A DNA stretch of 64,000 nucleotides from Scleromitrula shiraiana (GCA_028455995.1 JABELC010000009.1:2021501-2085500); one strand, 5' to 3'. Shown: positions 39,421 through 50,998, numbered from the stretch's first letter. Notes: generated by a model from the letters alone, not told the origin. A program made the numbers and translations.

Positions 39421-39961
39421 TAAGGGCGGATGGCTTGTTGGATACAGAGTTCTGTGTAATAATATATATTGCGCGTGTTTACAGATATTTGACATGTTCA
39501 GGAGATGGGTTAGATCTAAATTCACTGGTGGGAGAACACAGGGAAACGACCATAGAAATAATCGGATAGATATAATGGCTAGATGAAATATCATACTCAA
39601 CCATATAGAACGGTTCCCAATCATCCAAGAGTAAAGCCAAATTAAATCGACATTAGGTGATCATATTATTGTTATAAATCCATGTATGTGTTACGCATAT
39701 ATAAGAGTGTTAAAATATTTATATAAATGTAAATCTGAAGATATTTTATCTAGAAGACGTTTTATTATCGATACTTCGAACATACATTCAGAGATAAAAT
39801 AATCTGAATAAGAATCATCACTTGAAGAAGAGACGTATTGTATGAAATTAGATGAACAAACTCAGTCATACTAACACTTGCTTCTTTATTTAACATCTAA
39901 TTCGATCTTTTCATTTGTACAGCAGTCATATATGTACACCAAACCAATTATCATCAATCAA
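39421..39961. other. Convergent intergenic region
   Basis: This holds the 3' flanks of the GT8 gene and the dihydroorotate dehydrogenase gene. A long minus-strand frame over 39079–39624 is antisense to GT8 and is a composition artefact. Nothing else is seen. Confidence 0.6.
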
Positions 39962-41645
39962 TCACTTCTTTCTAATCTCATCACTCATCTCCTTTTTAAT
40001 GCGGGTAATAGTACCGACTCCTCCATATACTCTAAATCATAAATGTTAGTATGGATGGCATATTGATTATGTTGACATGATGTATTATTGAAGCCCATGA
40101 TGGCTCTACTTGTATGATCTTGTCGATCGTTTGGGGGAGTACTCACAATGCCGTATAAACTTGTGCAACACTTGCACCTGCGTTTAAGATTTCTAATGCC
40201 TGCTTTCCATTTGTGATACCACCGGTAGCGAAAACCACTTTCTGTTCTTGGTCATTTGCCACTTGTCCCGTAACAGATTCTTTTACTTGTTCGGCTTTTT
40301 GGGCGATAGTAGAGACGAGACCATCCGACTTTGTAGCATCCGAAGCAGAACCAGCTTCTTCAGAGGCAATTTGTCGTGGTGGTCCTTGGTCGAGTAAGGA
40401 TCTATATCTCTTTACCAAAGATTTTGTTCTTTCGAACATCTGTGGTCCGGAATATCCTCCTTGTTCTTCAAGTATTCTTCTTTCCCTGGCGGATATTCTG
40501 ATGTCATCAGGGATGAGCTTCTCCCTTCGTTTAGTTGTATTACCCACAATAACACCATCCACACCACTTCTCCAGATTGCCTCCACAATTCCTTCAATCT
40601 GCTCGTCTTGATCTTCATCCGGTGATACTTTGACCATAACTCTAGGTTTTGTTTTACGGTTCGTAGACTTTGCGGCACCGACAACTCCTTCTAATATTTG
40701 TGACAATGGTTCCACTTTTTGCAATGTTCTCAAGCCAGGGGTATTTGGGCTACTTACGTTTACTACCAAGATATCAGCATATGGAGCCAATCTCTCAACA
40801 CAGTAAACGTAATCCCTCTTCACGGCCTCAATATCTTCATCTTTCGTATCCTTGTTCTTCGCAACCTGAACTGCCAGTAATTTCCCATCAACCAGACTTC
40901 CAGGAGGTACTCCTGCTTCACCATTCAACACCATTCTCTCCGCGTACTCTCCAACTCCTAACCCATTGTGATATGCAAACAGGCGTACTCGTTCTCGTAG
41001 TCTCATAGCCATATCATCTGCGCCTTGAGAGTTAAGACCATATCGATTAATCAAGGCTTTTTGACTCGGTATGCGGAATACTCTCGGTTTTGGATTACCC
41101 TCTTGAGCAACAGGTGTGCATCCACCCACTTCAACCACAGCAGGTCCCATTGCCATCAATGCATCCGGAATCTCTGCCAGTTTATCAAGCCCCGCGGATG
41201 TACCAATTGGGTTCTGTAATCTATGTCCAAACACTGTAACACTCAAATCTGCAACATCGGAATTACTTGGTCTGAAAGCTCGATCGCGTGGGTGGAGTCC
41301 AAGTGAATACAATGTCTTCAATGCTTTTGTGCCGGCATGGTGAGCTTCCTCAGCGTCTGGGTAAATGTAGCGAAGTGAAGGTACAACAAGCCACTGGTGT
41401 ACACTGGATCGGGTGTCCGTGACATAGAAATAGCCAAATCCAAGAATAAGAGCTATCGAGGTTCCGAGAAGAAGGTTCTTCGAACGTGTGAGGGTAGAAC
41501 TAACATTTCCTGCTGTTGTCGAAGCAGAACGTCTGAACGAGAGATTCGACCGAGAGGATAGTAAAATTGAACGTGGTCGGATTGGGTGAATTTGTCGAAA
41601 GGAACCCCCAGAACTGCGTAAAGTACGCAATAACGGATTCGACAT
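39962..41645 (-). CDS. Dihydroorotate dehydrogenase, mitochondrial class 2
   Basis: Oxidises dihydroorotate to orotate in de novo pyrimidine synthesis, passing electrons to ubiquinone at the inner mitochondrial membrane. Exons 41645–40147 and 40031–39962 with a 115-nt intron; phases fit and give 522 residues. The Arg/Ser-rich start MSNPLLRTLRSSGG and helix LLLGTSIALILGFGYFYV match a mitochondrial presequence plus membrane anchor. FMN and substrate motifs include GTSAGLDKLAEIP, NRYGLNSQGAD, the catalytic-Ser segment VNVSSPNTPGLR, VMVKVSPD, VDGVIVGNTT and FATGGITNG; the second exon completes the C-terminal VYGGVGTITRIKKEM. A roughly 40-residue Ser/Gln/Glu-rich insert (around SDGLVSTIAQKAEQ) precedes the last strand, as in some fungi. 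Start is the first ATG; an upstream in-frame codon is TTG. Confidence 0.96.
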
Positions 41646-42122
41646 AACGAATGTGTACAATCCTATGTAGTGGAATGGGCAGATAACTTTCTACTAAACA
41701 GATGAGGATTTTGGGATTTTGGTTTAATGAATTCAGAGATCCGGCGAAACATTTATCCGAGGCTGTAGCTCAAGCCAAATCCTACCCCAGCGGGTTCCCG
41801 AACCCGCCTCACCCTGCGATCTCAATGTCTGTCAATTAATAGACAGATATTCAGATATATTTCGAATAATTTATATTTGAATGATTATATGAACTACAAA
41901 CATTTGGATCCTTCTTCTGTTAATCCATCTTGTGTATATTAATTGTAAACGTTCAATGTTAAGATTTACACATAATTGTTCAGCAGTTGAATAGACATCC
42001 GAGACTTAAACAGCTCGCCGCAAGAAAGCGCTTCTCAATACATAGAATGTTAGAGAACCAGTATACTAAGCACTGGCCCCTGAGTAAAGAAAAAAGAAAT
42101 CACACAATGCTATCAATTAAGA
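41646..42122. other. Intergenic, no gene seen
   Basis: This should contain the promoter of the dihydroorotate dehydrogenase gene. A perfect GC hairpin (GCGGGTTC/GAACCCGC) lies at about 41799–41816 without a complete tRNA around it. Confidence 0.5.
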
Positions 42123-42546
42123 TTAAGGGTTTGGAAATATAGCTTCATTTTTGGAAAAAGATCTAGTATAATCAAGTCTTGATATGCTACCCATTTGCCC
42201 TAATGTGAGCATCGTAATCCGAGAAATGCATGACCAGACAAGCACTGGTGAGCTTCTATCCATGACCAAATGATATACTGGGCAAGCACAATGGATTTGG
42301 GCATTGTTCTGCATGATACCTAGCATAGATTCCCAGCAAAACCCGAGTATTGCAAGGTACCAGCTCGCAAAGTAGCCATTGTCATTCGAGGTAAAATACC
42401 TATTTATCTAGACAAATGTCAGACCTTTAAATAGCTATATTCTCTAAAAGAATACTTACACTACTGTGAATATGTCCTTTGGTTTCTTGTAGCTCCTGAC
42501 ACTTATAGGATGTCATTGTTCCGCCGCAGCAGTGCAGGATGGCCAT
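42123..42546 (-). CDS. Small hypothetical protein, two exons
   Basis: The model is 42546–42460 and 42407–42123 joined by a 52-nt intron (GTAAGT donor, TCTAG acceptor) in matching phase, giving 123 residues. The start is MAILHCCGGTMTSYKC. The middle has a Cys- and aromatic-rich hydrophobic stretch (YFASWYLAILGFCWESMLGI) and the end is basic. No family recognised. Support is only the consistent splice model and amino-acid composition, so this may not be a real gene. Confidence 0.4.
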
Positions 42547-43076
42547 GCTTCAGAACAGAAAGATAACAGTGCAACTTTCCCAACGCTTTGAAAACATCCA
42601 AGTGCATGCTGGGACTTGGTGAGCTAAATCGTTGAAATGGCTCGGCATGGATCTATTCGTGACGCTTTTGATTGTAACAATGTCTATTCTCGAACCGAAC
42701 GATAGAAAACGATATTATTTGTGGGAGGAAGAAGACGAAAATAATCGGTCAGCTCATCTAAAGAGAGATTTCAAGATGAGTATGAATAGAGATGAAGAAG
42801 CTCGAGGAAATCGGGTCTTTTGCATCAGATTTTCAGGAGCACAGCAACTGGAGTATATACGTAAACGACCTCGTAGCAGGCGCACAAGCGCACTAGGGAA
42901 ATATGGTGACCTAAATTGTGACCCTTAACCAAACTGAACGAGCTACTTCGTGACCCATTACTGTTCCGCATTGACCACCTGAATGTACCATGCTAGATCG
43001 AGAAATCGATAGCGAAGTGGAGCTCATTTGCAGCCCAGAAATTTTCATCGCAATCATACTCTTTGTTTTCACCAGT
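42547..43076. other. Intergenic, no supported gene
   Basis: A plus-strand open frame from an ATG at 42647 to 42928 (Arg/Glu-rich) has no family resemblance and is left out. Nothing else is recognised. Confidence 0.45.
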
Positions 43077-43764
43077 TCATCTGCTTCCGTCCTTCCCTTG
43101 AGACCCTCTAAGCTTCCGCCTATAGGCTTGAGATCGTGTTTTCATCCGATGTAGACTATCTGAGCGTTTCTTTGCGACTTTGTTGTCCCCAAGAGTACGA
43201 TTGGAATTCAACGTATTCCTACTTCGATTCGTCCTAGTTTTATCGCTAGAATATCGCCTAGGATTGGCTACGCGTTGTACTTTCCCTTGAGTGCGACGAG
43301 AGTTAGGAGGACTGTTTGTAATTTCTATTAATGAACGAAAGTAATTAGTAATTTGACAAGACGATGGGAGGATATATACGTATGTAAGATATACCTGGAA
43401 TACCTGTTATTTCCTCATTATTGGACGAGTCCTGTATCATTGGCACAGATTGCTCCTCAAAAGGCCAAGGTGGGATAATGATTCCATTTTGCCGTTCAAA
43501 TTCTAGATAGTTAAAAATATCACCGTCTTCAGTTGCAGTTGGCGATGGAGGAGTTTCTTGAAACTCCAAACAGCCAAGAAGATAATTTTCGAATTCGTTG
43601 ATGACACGAGGTTGTTTGTTTTCGGGATCAAGAAGTCGACTATTAACCAAATTCATTAGATCGAGATCCAAAGAATCGAATTTCGACGAGATCACAGATT
43701 TGGGAGAAAGAGCGCCATCACAAGGAGTGGAAGTGCCTTGACTCAAGGAAGTCGGAGGCATCAT
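43077..43764 (-). CDS. Hypothetical protein with acidic N-part and basic C-part
   Basis: Exons 43764–43395 and 43324–43077 with a 70-nt intron (GTATAT donor, AATAG acceptor). Phases fit and give 205 residues, starting MMPPTSLSQGTS. The first 120 residues are acidic and Pro/Ser-rich (for example LDLDLMNLVNSRLLDPENK and EYLxFERQNGIIIPPWPFEE-like segments). The second exon is strongly basic (RRTQGKVQRVANPRRYSSDK and RMKTRSQAYRRKLRG), suggesting nucleic-acid binding or nuclear targeting. No known domain recognised. It is divergent to the FHA/kinase relic at 44286, sharing an intergenic region with a GCCCGGGC palindrome (43913–43920). Confidence 0.6.
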
Positions 43765-44285
43765 AGTATTGTAAAGAAAGACTCTCAAATTGGTTGTGGT
43801 TGCGATTTGTAGTCTCGAAATAATATAAATTCAATATCGCGATGAGGATGGGAATACGTCGTCATGTGTTACCGCGATAAATCCCGTCGGCGAGATCGGT
43901 AATGAGAGCACAGCCCGGGCCTAGTTCTTCTGACCGAGTTCGGGGCGTTTGGGCCGGTGCGGCCGCATCCTATACCATGATATACCTAGTCGGCGCGGTG
44001 CTTCGATCTAATCGATCTAATCCATTTTCCTCTATTTGAATATTTACGTAGAAGAAAGATATTGAAATTTCTTTTAGTTTGTTCTGCTTTGAATCTCTGA
44101 TCAAAAGACAGATATTGAAGCATCTTTCTAGTTATTCCATTTTGATTGTTTACTTAAAAACATATATTAAAACGTCTTTCTACTTATTCTATTTTGAATC
44201 TTTAGTTACAGGGTAGATATTGAAACACCGTTTAAGCTACTCCAACTTGAATATCTGTTCTAACCTCAAACATTCAACTGAAGTT
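43765..44285. promoter_or_regulatory. Divergent intergenic region with GC island
   Basis: About 520 bp separates two divergent genes. 43870–43970 is GC-rich with GCCCGGGCC and GCGGCCGC; the rest contains imperfect repeats of a GATATTGAAA.ATCTTTCTA type near 44060–44220. Promoter function is inferred only from position. Confidence 0.4.
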
Positions 44286-45984
44286 ATGGAATCTGATGAA
44301 TGCGGAGATATTGCAACAAGACCTAATAGTCCACTACCAGTGGCAAGGTCTGGATTAGTAGCATCAACCCACCTCACCAGCAACATTGCAATGAATGATG
44401 GCCTAATCGGGGAGTTATGTCCTTTGAATCGTGAGGCTAGCCAGGCTTTCCATATTTTGGCATCACGTCAACATTCACCTTTCTATGAATACCATTGCAG
44501 TTTCATCCGCCTTGATCCAATCGATAAAGCACTACAATCAGCACAGCTTAGTGGAGCCTTTGTGTTTTCATTTCGCAATCTACCAGAAATTCCTTCTCTC
44601 GGCTGGAGAATTGGCAGAGGTAGAGGCAATCGCAAGAATTTGGGTATCGATTTATTATTGACCCCAAGGGATGATGATAAAAGCCCAGCCGAAGTAGCAG
44701 GCCTCCATGCTCGATTTGCATGGGTACGAGGAGGGGGAGGTTTCTTCCTGATTGCTGACAACATACGTGGTAAGACAGTCACATTGAATGGAGAGGTACT
44801 CTGCAATGAGCAAAGATTCATTCCATATCGAAATGCCATCGGAATTGGAGAATGCTACTTCACACTCAGATTCCCTACACGTACCAAAGAGCAAGATGTC
44901 CGGTTCCAAGAAGATCTCGTCGCATTCTATCATAAAACATTACATGACTCAGTTTCAATATTATCTCCAACGCCATCACAGAATGAGGTCACAATGGGTG
45001 ATTGGATCGTAAGACGTGCGGTGGCAAAAGGAGCATTCGGTCATGTCTATGCTGTCACACATACTCGAACCGGAATATCCGCAGCTGCCAAAGAAATTTG
45101 GCGAACTTCACAGAATTCAAGACAAGTGGATGAGGAGATTGCTATAAGCAAACATTTGTTAAATGTAAAACATGTATGTAATCCAGATCAACAAATTCCG
45201 ATTCATGTCGATTTTCAGATGTTAATTGGATTCGGCAATGCTAGAAACATCTTGGGACGCCATTTGATCTTCATCATGAAACCGTATATAGTGAAGCTGA
45301 GAAGGTAAGCTCTCTAACTTATAAAAGAGATTCCGACTGGATTTAACACAAATTAGACACGTTTGGCCAAGCTATTAGATGATACCTGCAAGCTGAGACC
45401 AAACGATGTTGTAGACAAGTATGTCTTGTTCAGTCCGCTCGCAGCCAGCAATTTCTACGCTTTAATCAAGTCTAAAGCATCTCTGGAGACTCGAACTATC
45501 CTTTTCACCCAGATTATCTCTGGAATAGCCTATCTACATTCGAAAGGAGTCTGTCACCGAGATATCAAACCTGCCAATCTCACCGTCCAATCTTTTGATC
45601 CCCCTCTTGCTCAGATCATAGATTTTAGCTGCGCAACCACCGAAGAACGTATTCTATATGATTCCCCAGGTACACTGACTTATCGAGCACGCGAAGTACA
45701 CTGGGGATAATATCATGGTCGAAGCGTTGACTGCTGGGCTATAGCCCTGGTTGGGATGGAAATCGTTGGCTGTGATTTTGCGAAAGAACAACCACTGGGC
45801 AAAGGAAACATCAATAGAATCCACGAATGGATCGATGAAAGACCACTAAATCCTACCACTATGTTGTAAGGGCATGTTGAAATGGGATCCGAATGAGAGG
45901 ATGACAGCGGACGATGTTTTACAGCAATTCCTTGCTCAATACCAAGAGAAACCCACGAGCAGCAAGCGAACTCTAAACGAGTAA
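44286..45984 (+). pseudogene. FHA-domain protein kinase, broken in the C-lobe
   Basis: The model is 44286–45173, 45245–45304 and 45357 onward; both introns (71 and 52 nt) keep frame. It starts MESDECGDIATR. An FHA-like phosphopeptide-binding domain (IGRGRGNRKNLGIDLLL, LHARFAWVRGGGGFFLIADN, KTVTLNGEVL) is followed by a kinase domain from about residue 237 (AVAKGAFGHVYAVTH, AAAKEIW, HSKGVCHRDIKPANL). The metal-binding DFG is DFS and the APE motif is ARE. A TAA at 45708–45710 stops the frame at VHWG. Homology then continues in the same frame (YHGRSVDCWAIALVGMEI), and a one-base shift near 45865 is needed to reach GMLKWDPNERMTADDVL and the final stop at 45984. The truncated product would lack the end of the C-lobe. 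Probably an inactive gene or at best a pseudokinase. Confidence 0.8.
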
Positions 45985-46734
45985 AAATGTACCTTTAAAA
46001 AGGTCAGAACTTTACCGTCTTCACAATAAGCTTATTTCTTAGTGAGCATCGAGCCACTTCACACGAATTTCTTTAATACCAGATACCAAACTATTGTGGT
46101 TGAGAATGCGAGTTGTTACTTTTTCCGGGGGGGGGGGGGAGGGGGTTTCAGTTGAATCATTACATACGTACCATATCTAACTAATAAATACCAACTACAT
46201 GTTCGTTGGCAGATCGCATCGATCCATTTCTGAATGTCTATTCTCTATTCGACACATAAATAATTCAAATTAATTCATTTTTAGTATTGATTCGAAACAC
46301 ACATATTGATTGAATACATCACTTGTACATCAAGTAAATGGAAAGCAGACATTAAACTTTACAAATTACCTAATCATCATCATAATCAATCCTCCTGATC
46401 TATAGATTCGCCTATTATACGTTTAGCGTGGGCTAGGATCTAGCCGGATCCACACTATCTCGAGACTAAACGACGACTACAATGCACTATCTAAGTAGAG
46501 AGTGCGATAAAGTTTCTAAGTTCTTCCAAGTCTCACTCAAGCTAAGGCTTTTGAATGAAATTTAGAATAATAGATAGAATTCTGGGGCCCTTAGCTAACG
46601 AATGCTTAAATCCCAACTTCTATAAATTAAAGCAACTTGCCATTTCTTTCCGATATCTTGTACAATCATTTTCTCCCTATCTCACTCGCCTCATTCATCT
46701 CTTATTCCTAAAATTCTCTCCCTCAACAGATATC
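45985..46734. other. Intergenic with poly-G tract
   Basis: No supported gene. A run of 13 G followed by AGGGGG lies at about 46127–46145. The 3' flank of the kinase relic and the upstream region of the next gene relic are here. Confidence 0.5.
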
Positions 46735-47893
46735 ATTGTGTCGTATAGTATTGATGACGAGGAAGTTGCAATGATGCTTTTCCGCGCGATACCAACAATA
46801 CCCAAAACCACAGACCTAACACCTGCGACTATATTTTTATTGACCTCATGCTTGGACCACTTGCATTCATGGTATATTTATTATATCGTAGTCATAGAAG
46901 GAATCAAAGTTTGGAAGATATTGAGCGACCCAGTCATGAAACAGACCAAATACCTATTCAAGACAACCCAACTGACGCACCAATCTCACCTTGGAACCCC
47001 CCCCCAACGAATCCTGGTCATATGATTGCGACTGCGAAGAAAATTTCAAATCGGCGAAAAGTTTTTTCGCCCGCCCAATGAACGAGAACACAGTGTACCA
47101 ATATTTGAGCACGTCGTTCGGGAAACGCGCCTTGTTACTTGCAGTCATTGTGCCGATATACGAGATATGGAAGATGTAGGAGAATATCAAATTATTTATA
47201 TAAAAGAATCACCATCACAAAGTGCCAGATGGAGGGCCAAGATGGAATCGTTGAGAGATGCAATTTGTCCATTCCCAGAGCTTTTATATCCTCTCAGTCC
47301 ACCGCCCGGCATAGTGGTCCAGGGTAATGATTTGTTTCTGGGTGCATTGAATGAGCTGGAATCAGCTCGCAGATTGCTGCTTGCATGCTAGTGCAGCCAA
47401 AATAAAATCCGATTCCACCATCACGAATGCAGATGCATCGTCTGCCTCCACCTCAACCACAGTCAACAATGTCACCATCTTACCACTCTCGTATATCATA
47501 AGGCAGGAGGAATCATCATTGACAGCCCAACCAAGGCCCACAAAACCACCGCCCGTCTACAGAACCACTCGTTCATATGCTCGCAGTTCCAATGATAATG
47601 CAGTGGAAATTGATCTCGAGCGCGGTATTACTTCGCCCGAAGAAAACGATGGTACCAATAATCAGATGCAGAATCTGGTTCCAGAGCCACCTCGAGTCAA
47701 CTCCGTACCCGATAGGAATGATTATCATGTTCACGATGAAGCAGAAGCGTATGTTTCTCCTCGTTATGAAAACGAACGAGATCTCCTTCCTACATATACC
47801 GAACGAGATAAAGAGGAAATTTCGTTTGAATCAGCATTATCCAAAGTTGTTAAAGCTTTGGAAGAATTAGAGCTATTCTTGGAAAGAAATTAA
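46735..47893 (+). pseudogene. Multiply frameshifted gene for a membrane-anchored unknown protein
   Basis: Protein-like sequence moves between frames. A membrane helix and stem (MLGPLAFMVYLLYRSHRR, then SLEDIERPSHETDQIP) lies at 46848–46996. After a run of nine C (46997–47005) another frame reads NESWSYDCDCEENFKSAKSFF. After a run of six T (47062–47067) a third reads RPPNEREHSVPIFEHVVRETR with a CSHC pair, to LNELESARRLLLAC at 47391. A Ser/Thr/Pro-rich tail in yet another frame ends at 47893 (EELELFLERN). The shifts fall next to homopolymers, so either the gene is dead or the assembly has errors. The family is unknown. The start is not resolved; the left coordinate is approximate. Confidence 0.45.
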
Positions 47894-49069
47894 TACTTGA
47901 ATTATATCAAAATACAAAGTGTTATAAACACTTTTTTCTGTGGCCAGATAATCAGATATAAGAAAAATCGTAGAGTGGAACTAAATAACATTAGCAATAT
48001 TAACGATCATGAAACTTCTTTCGTTATTAGAAAAGAGACTCGAGATATAAGGTAAAAAGAGCGGAGATGGGAAGCTTGTTGGATCATAATTATAGTTATA
48101 TTATCTTATATATGTTATTTAGCAGCCATTTTTGCTGCTTCTTCCTTTGTTCCCTTTTCTTCCTCGAAATTTATCACTTTCTACTCCAACAGAATCAATC
48201 ACTCCAGCTCATTACCTGATTACTCATCATTCATTTAAACGAGCTCACGCCCAAGTATTATCTATCTCAAAGTATAAGATAATAAATCTTTACACCTCGG
48301 GCTTTTTTCATCAACTGAAACGGTAGATACAATCAAACTATCATTTCAATTGCAGGATTCCCAATTTTGGTTCACTAGATGAATCCAATTGCCCACCTCA
48401 GCCCAGAAAGCTATCATCTCTGTGGCGTTGATTACGAGCAAAGATATATATAAAATCAAACAAACCAGAGACGTTATTGACTTAGAGTGACTCGGGGAGG
48501 ATAAACGAGGGATACAGCACACAATCCAGCTTATCCCTAGCTGGACTATTGAACAAAAGTTGATGGGACCGAAAGACTGTGTATAAAGAATCCGAGCACG
48601 GATGATGGAACTATGATGCGCATTCGAGAACCATTCTATTCGGATTTTTTGGTAAAGGAAAGATTTCTTTCTGAATTCCTCAGATTCTAGACCACAAAAG
48701 CACTCGGGCCAGAATTTACCTCATAACATCAAATATGCTTGGGAAATAATGCCCATTTCTTCCTCGAGAATTTGAATATAGTGAGATTTCTCGAGAGATT
48801 TATATAACAGTTGATTCGGTCCCAGAGAATTTTGAAGTCTAACATAAACTCTAAGAGAACCTGCGGTTAATATCGTCGTTCCCTCCAATTCCACACTCAT
48901 TCACCTAATTTTTCATCTCAAATAGTCGCGCCATTCTGGGTGGTAAGATGACCATGACTGAGTTATGGATCGGTTTATACCACTCAACTTGTTTCCACAA
49001 ACTTGCTCAAATCCCACGCCTTATTTGCCGTTTAATACTTGGTCCAAAACGACTGAGCAATCTTAAACC
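47894..49069. other. Intergenic, no supported gene
   Basis: Only short frames without family features. The right end is presumably the promoter and leader of the Arg/Ser-rich gene. Confidence 0.5.
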
Positions 49070-49783
49070 ATGTCTCCATCTTTTCGGACATCCGATCGTA
49101 CAGCCTATAACACATATCACAACGGGATAACCCCAACGGCACAATACAGTTACTCGAATCCGCGGGTCGACAATTCTTATGTACCCTTCGACTCTAGATA
49201 TGCCTCCAGAGCATCGTGGAATTCAAGATGCCCATGCATGACTAGATGTTACTGCCCCGCGACATCTCGACGTACCTCCTTTTATATCCCTCCTCGTTCT
49301 CCCTCACCATCACCACAGCATCAGCGATCATCCACACCCCCTCGATATTATGTTCCTTCTCACTCCAGAAGATCTGAACAAACCACAACTGAGCATCAAC
49401 GTCGTCGATCCGTATCATACGTTCACCCAACAAGACATTCCGATCACGGCGATAGATCATACGTCCGTGAGCGAGTCTACGAATATGTGGATCCAGAGCC
49501 GAGATTAAGGAGAGAAAGAGAAAGAGAAATAGAAAGACGTTATGAGTATGAATATACGAGGAATAGGAGTCGACATCACGAGCCGGAAGAACCGGTACGG
49601 TATACGAGGAGGAGGAATACAAGATGGGATAGTGACAGTGATAGAGACAGTGAGGGAGAGCGAGGACGGAGCAGAAATGTGAGAGGCAATGGTGGGTATG
49701 GAGATGACGGTGATTTTGTTAGTAGATTGGAATTTGTGAATTTAGAGGGACCCGGGAGTCGTATTAGGATTACATGGCGTTAG
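49070..49783 (+). CDS. Arg/Ser/Glu-rich low-complexity protein
   Basis: Single exon, 237 residues starting MSPSFRTSDRTAYNTYHNG. A Cys cluster (CPCMTRCYCP, about residues 54–63) is followed by a Pro/Ser segment, RS-like and RE/RD-rich charged stretches (RLRREREREIERRYEYEY; SDSDRDSEGERGRSR), and a better-ordered C-terminus (FVSRLEFVNLEGPGSRIRITW). No catalytic domain. The composition resembles disordered RNA-processing or nuclear proteins, but no function can be assigned. The earlier ATG at 48948 is in another frame. Confidence 0.6.
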   Translation: MSPSFRTSDRTAYNTYHNGITPTAQYSYSNPRVDNSYVPFDSRYASRASWNSRCPCMTRCYCPATSRRTSFYIPPRSPSPSPQHQRSSTPPRYYVPSHSRRSEQTTTEHQRRRSVSYVHPTRHSDHGDRSYVRERVYEYVDPEPRLRREREREIERRYEYEYTRNRSRHHEPEEPVRYTRRRNTRWDSDSDRDSEGERGRSRNVRGNGGYGDDGDFVSRLEFVNLEGPGSRIRITWR

Positions 49784-50014
49784 GCTTTCAATTCTTTGAG
49801 GGGAAGATAGATGCGCGTATGTGAGGAAATTGGTGTTTGAATGTTCGAGTTGGTTTAGATTGTTATTGGTATCGTTTGATCGTTGATTTCATCGAACCTT
49901 GATTCGAACATAGGCATTTGGATATTTGAGCAGACTTAAACCATTGTATTTATGCCATTGATTTGCACAATTTAGAAGCCTTTGATTTTCACCTGCTTCT
50001 GCTGCTGTATTGTA
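49784..50014. other. Convergent 3' flank
   Basis: Short region between the Arg/Ser-rich gene and the membrane protein gene; nothing recognised. Confidence 0.5.
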
Positions 50015-50998
50015 TCAGTGGTATTTCTTCATGATTTGACATTGAATATGATTATTGATATGAAATTCGATAATATTGATTAGAGTATACTCTAAACGTT
50101 CAAAAAAACGAATAAAAGTACCAATTCCAAACGATATGCAAGTATATAAAACAAAAGACGATACGAGGCCAACGACGAGAGGCGCCCGCAAAAGTCTCCC
50201 GACACTAATAAGAATTCTCCAACGGAGTTTAAATCTTCGTAAAAGGTAATTAATACAACCAACAACAATGATATGAGCATACAAAAGCGATGCATAAATA
50301 CCGAATTGTATTACCAATAGTCCCAAAGTCTTACTTAGATTCGAGGTGAAACCCCATGTGAATTCTGATGACATCGTGAAGGTATAAACAAGAAGAGCCC
50401 TGTTAATGAGTGACATAAGGTAGCAGGCAATAAAAGGCCCCCGGAATCCGAAATCGGCTCGAATCTCTTGTGATATTGTTAATGTGGATTGCATGACTGC
50501 GGGCTGTGAAGGTGAGGATGACGGGCTATTGACTTGTAACGAGGCACCAGAACTGAATCTTAGTCCATTCGGAGGTGGAGTATTGAATGCATCTGAGGGG
50601 TTAATTTAGTTTATTGACGGTTATAAAATTCTTCCTGCTTACTTACTGATGAAAGTGACGATCGGAAGCAAGAGCAATCCCGCAGAGAGAACTTGACCAA
50701 AGCTCCATATATTCTCTTGTGCTCTTACTTGGTCCAAATCAAGGTCATAATCCATCATGTCATATTTGGAGTATTTAGAGGTATATATGCGGAGAGTTCC
50801 CCATGCTAGTGCTAAGGCTAGCCACGTGAGCTATTATTGTTCGCATAAGTTACAAATAACACGATGGATGGTGAGCGGACTTACTTTCGAAATCTTTGAC
50901 TCGTAAACATGTGCTGCCGTAACAGAAGGCTTTAAATTGAGAACAGAAATAGATACAATGTTCGAGCCATGTAACGAAGGCAGATGTTTGAAGGTTTT
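50015..50998 (-). CDS. Multi-pass membrane protein, 5' end unresolved
   Basis: Three exon segments connect in phase: an upstream part ending at 50885, then 50830–50647, then 50592–50015, with two 54-nt introns (GTAAGT donors). The readable protein runs VYESKISKLTWLALALAW, then DMMDYDLDLDQVRAQENIWSFGQ, a helix LSAGLLLLPIVTFI, a Pro/Ser loop, and four further helices (FIACYLMSLINRALLVYTF, LGLLVIQFGIYASLLYAHII, LVVGLVSSFVLYTCISFGI and one less clear). The first segment is open back to 50998 but has no ATG, so one or more 5' exons are missing from the model. It resembles fungus-specific integral membrane proteins of unknown function; I know no name for the family. Confidence 0.6.

Noticed and set aside
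39079..39624. Minus-strand frame of 181 codons, Pro/Leu-rich
   Set aside because: Antisense to the well-supported GT8 gene; its openness follows from the G-rich coding strand of that gene.
41750..41820. tRNA-like stretch with a perfect GC hairpin
   Set aside because: GCGGGTTC/GAACCCGC resembles a T arm, but no acceptor stem, D arm or anticodon arm of correct spacing could be built around it.
42647..42928. Plus-strand frame of 93 codons with basic tail
   Set aside because: No family resemblance and a hydrophobic start without cleavage site; could be real but is not supported.
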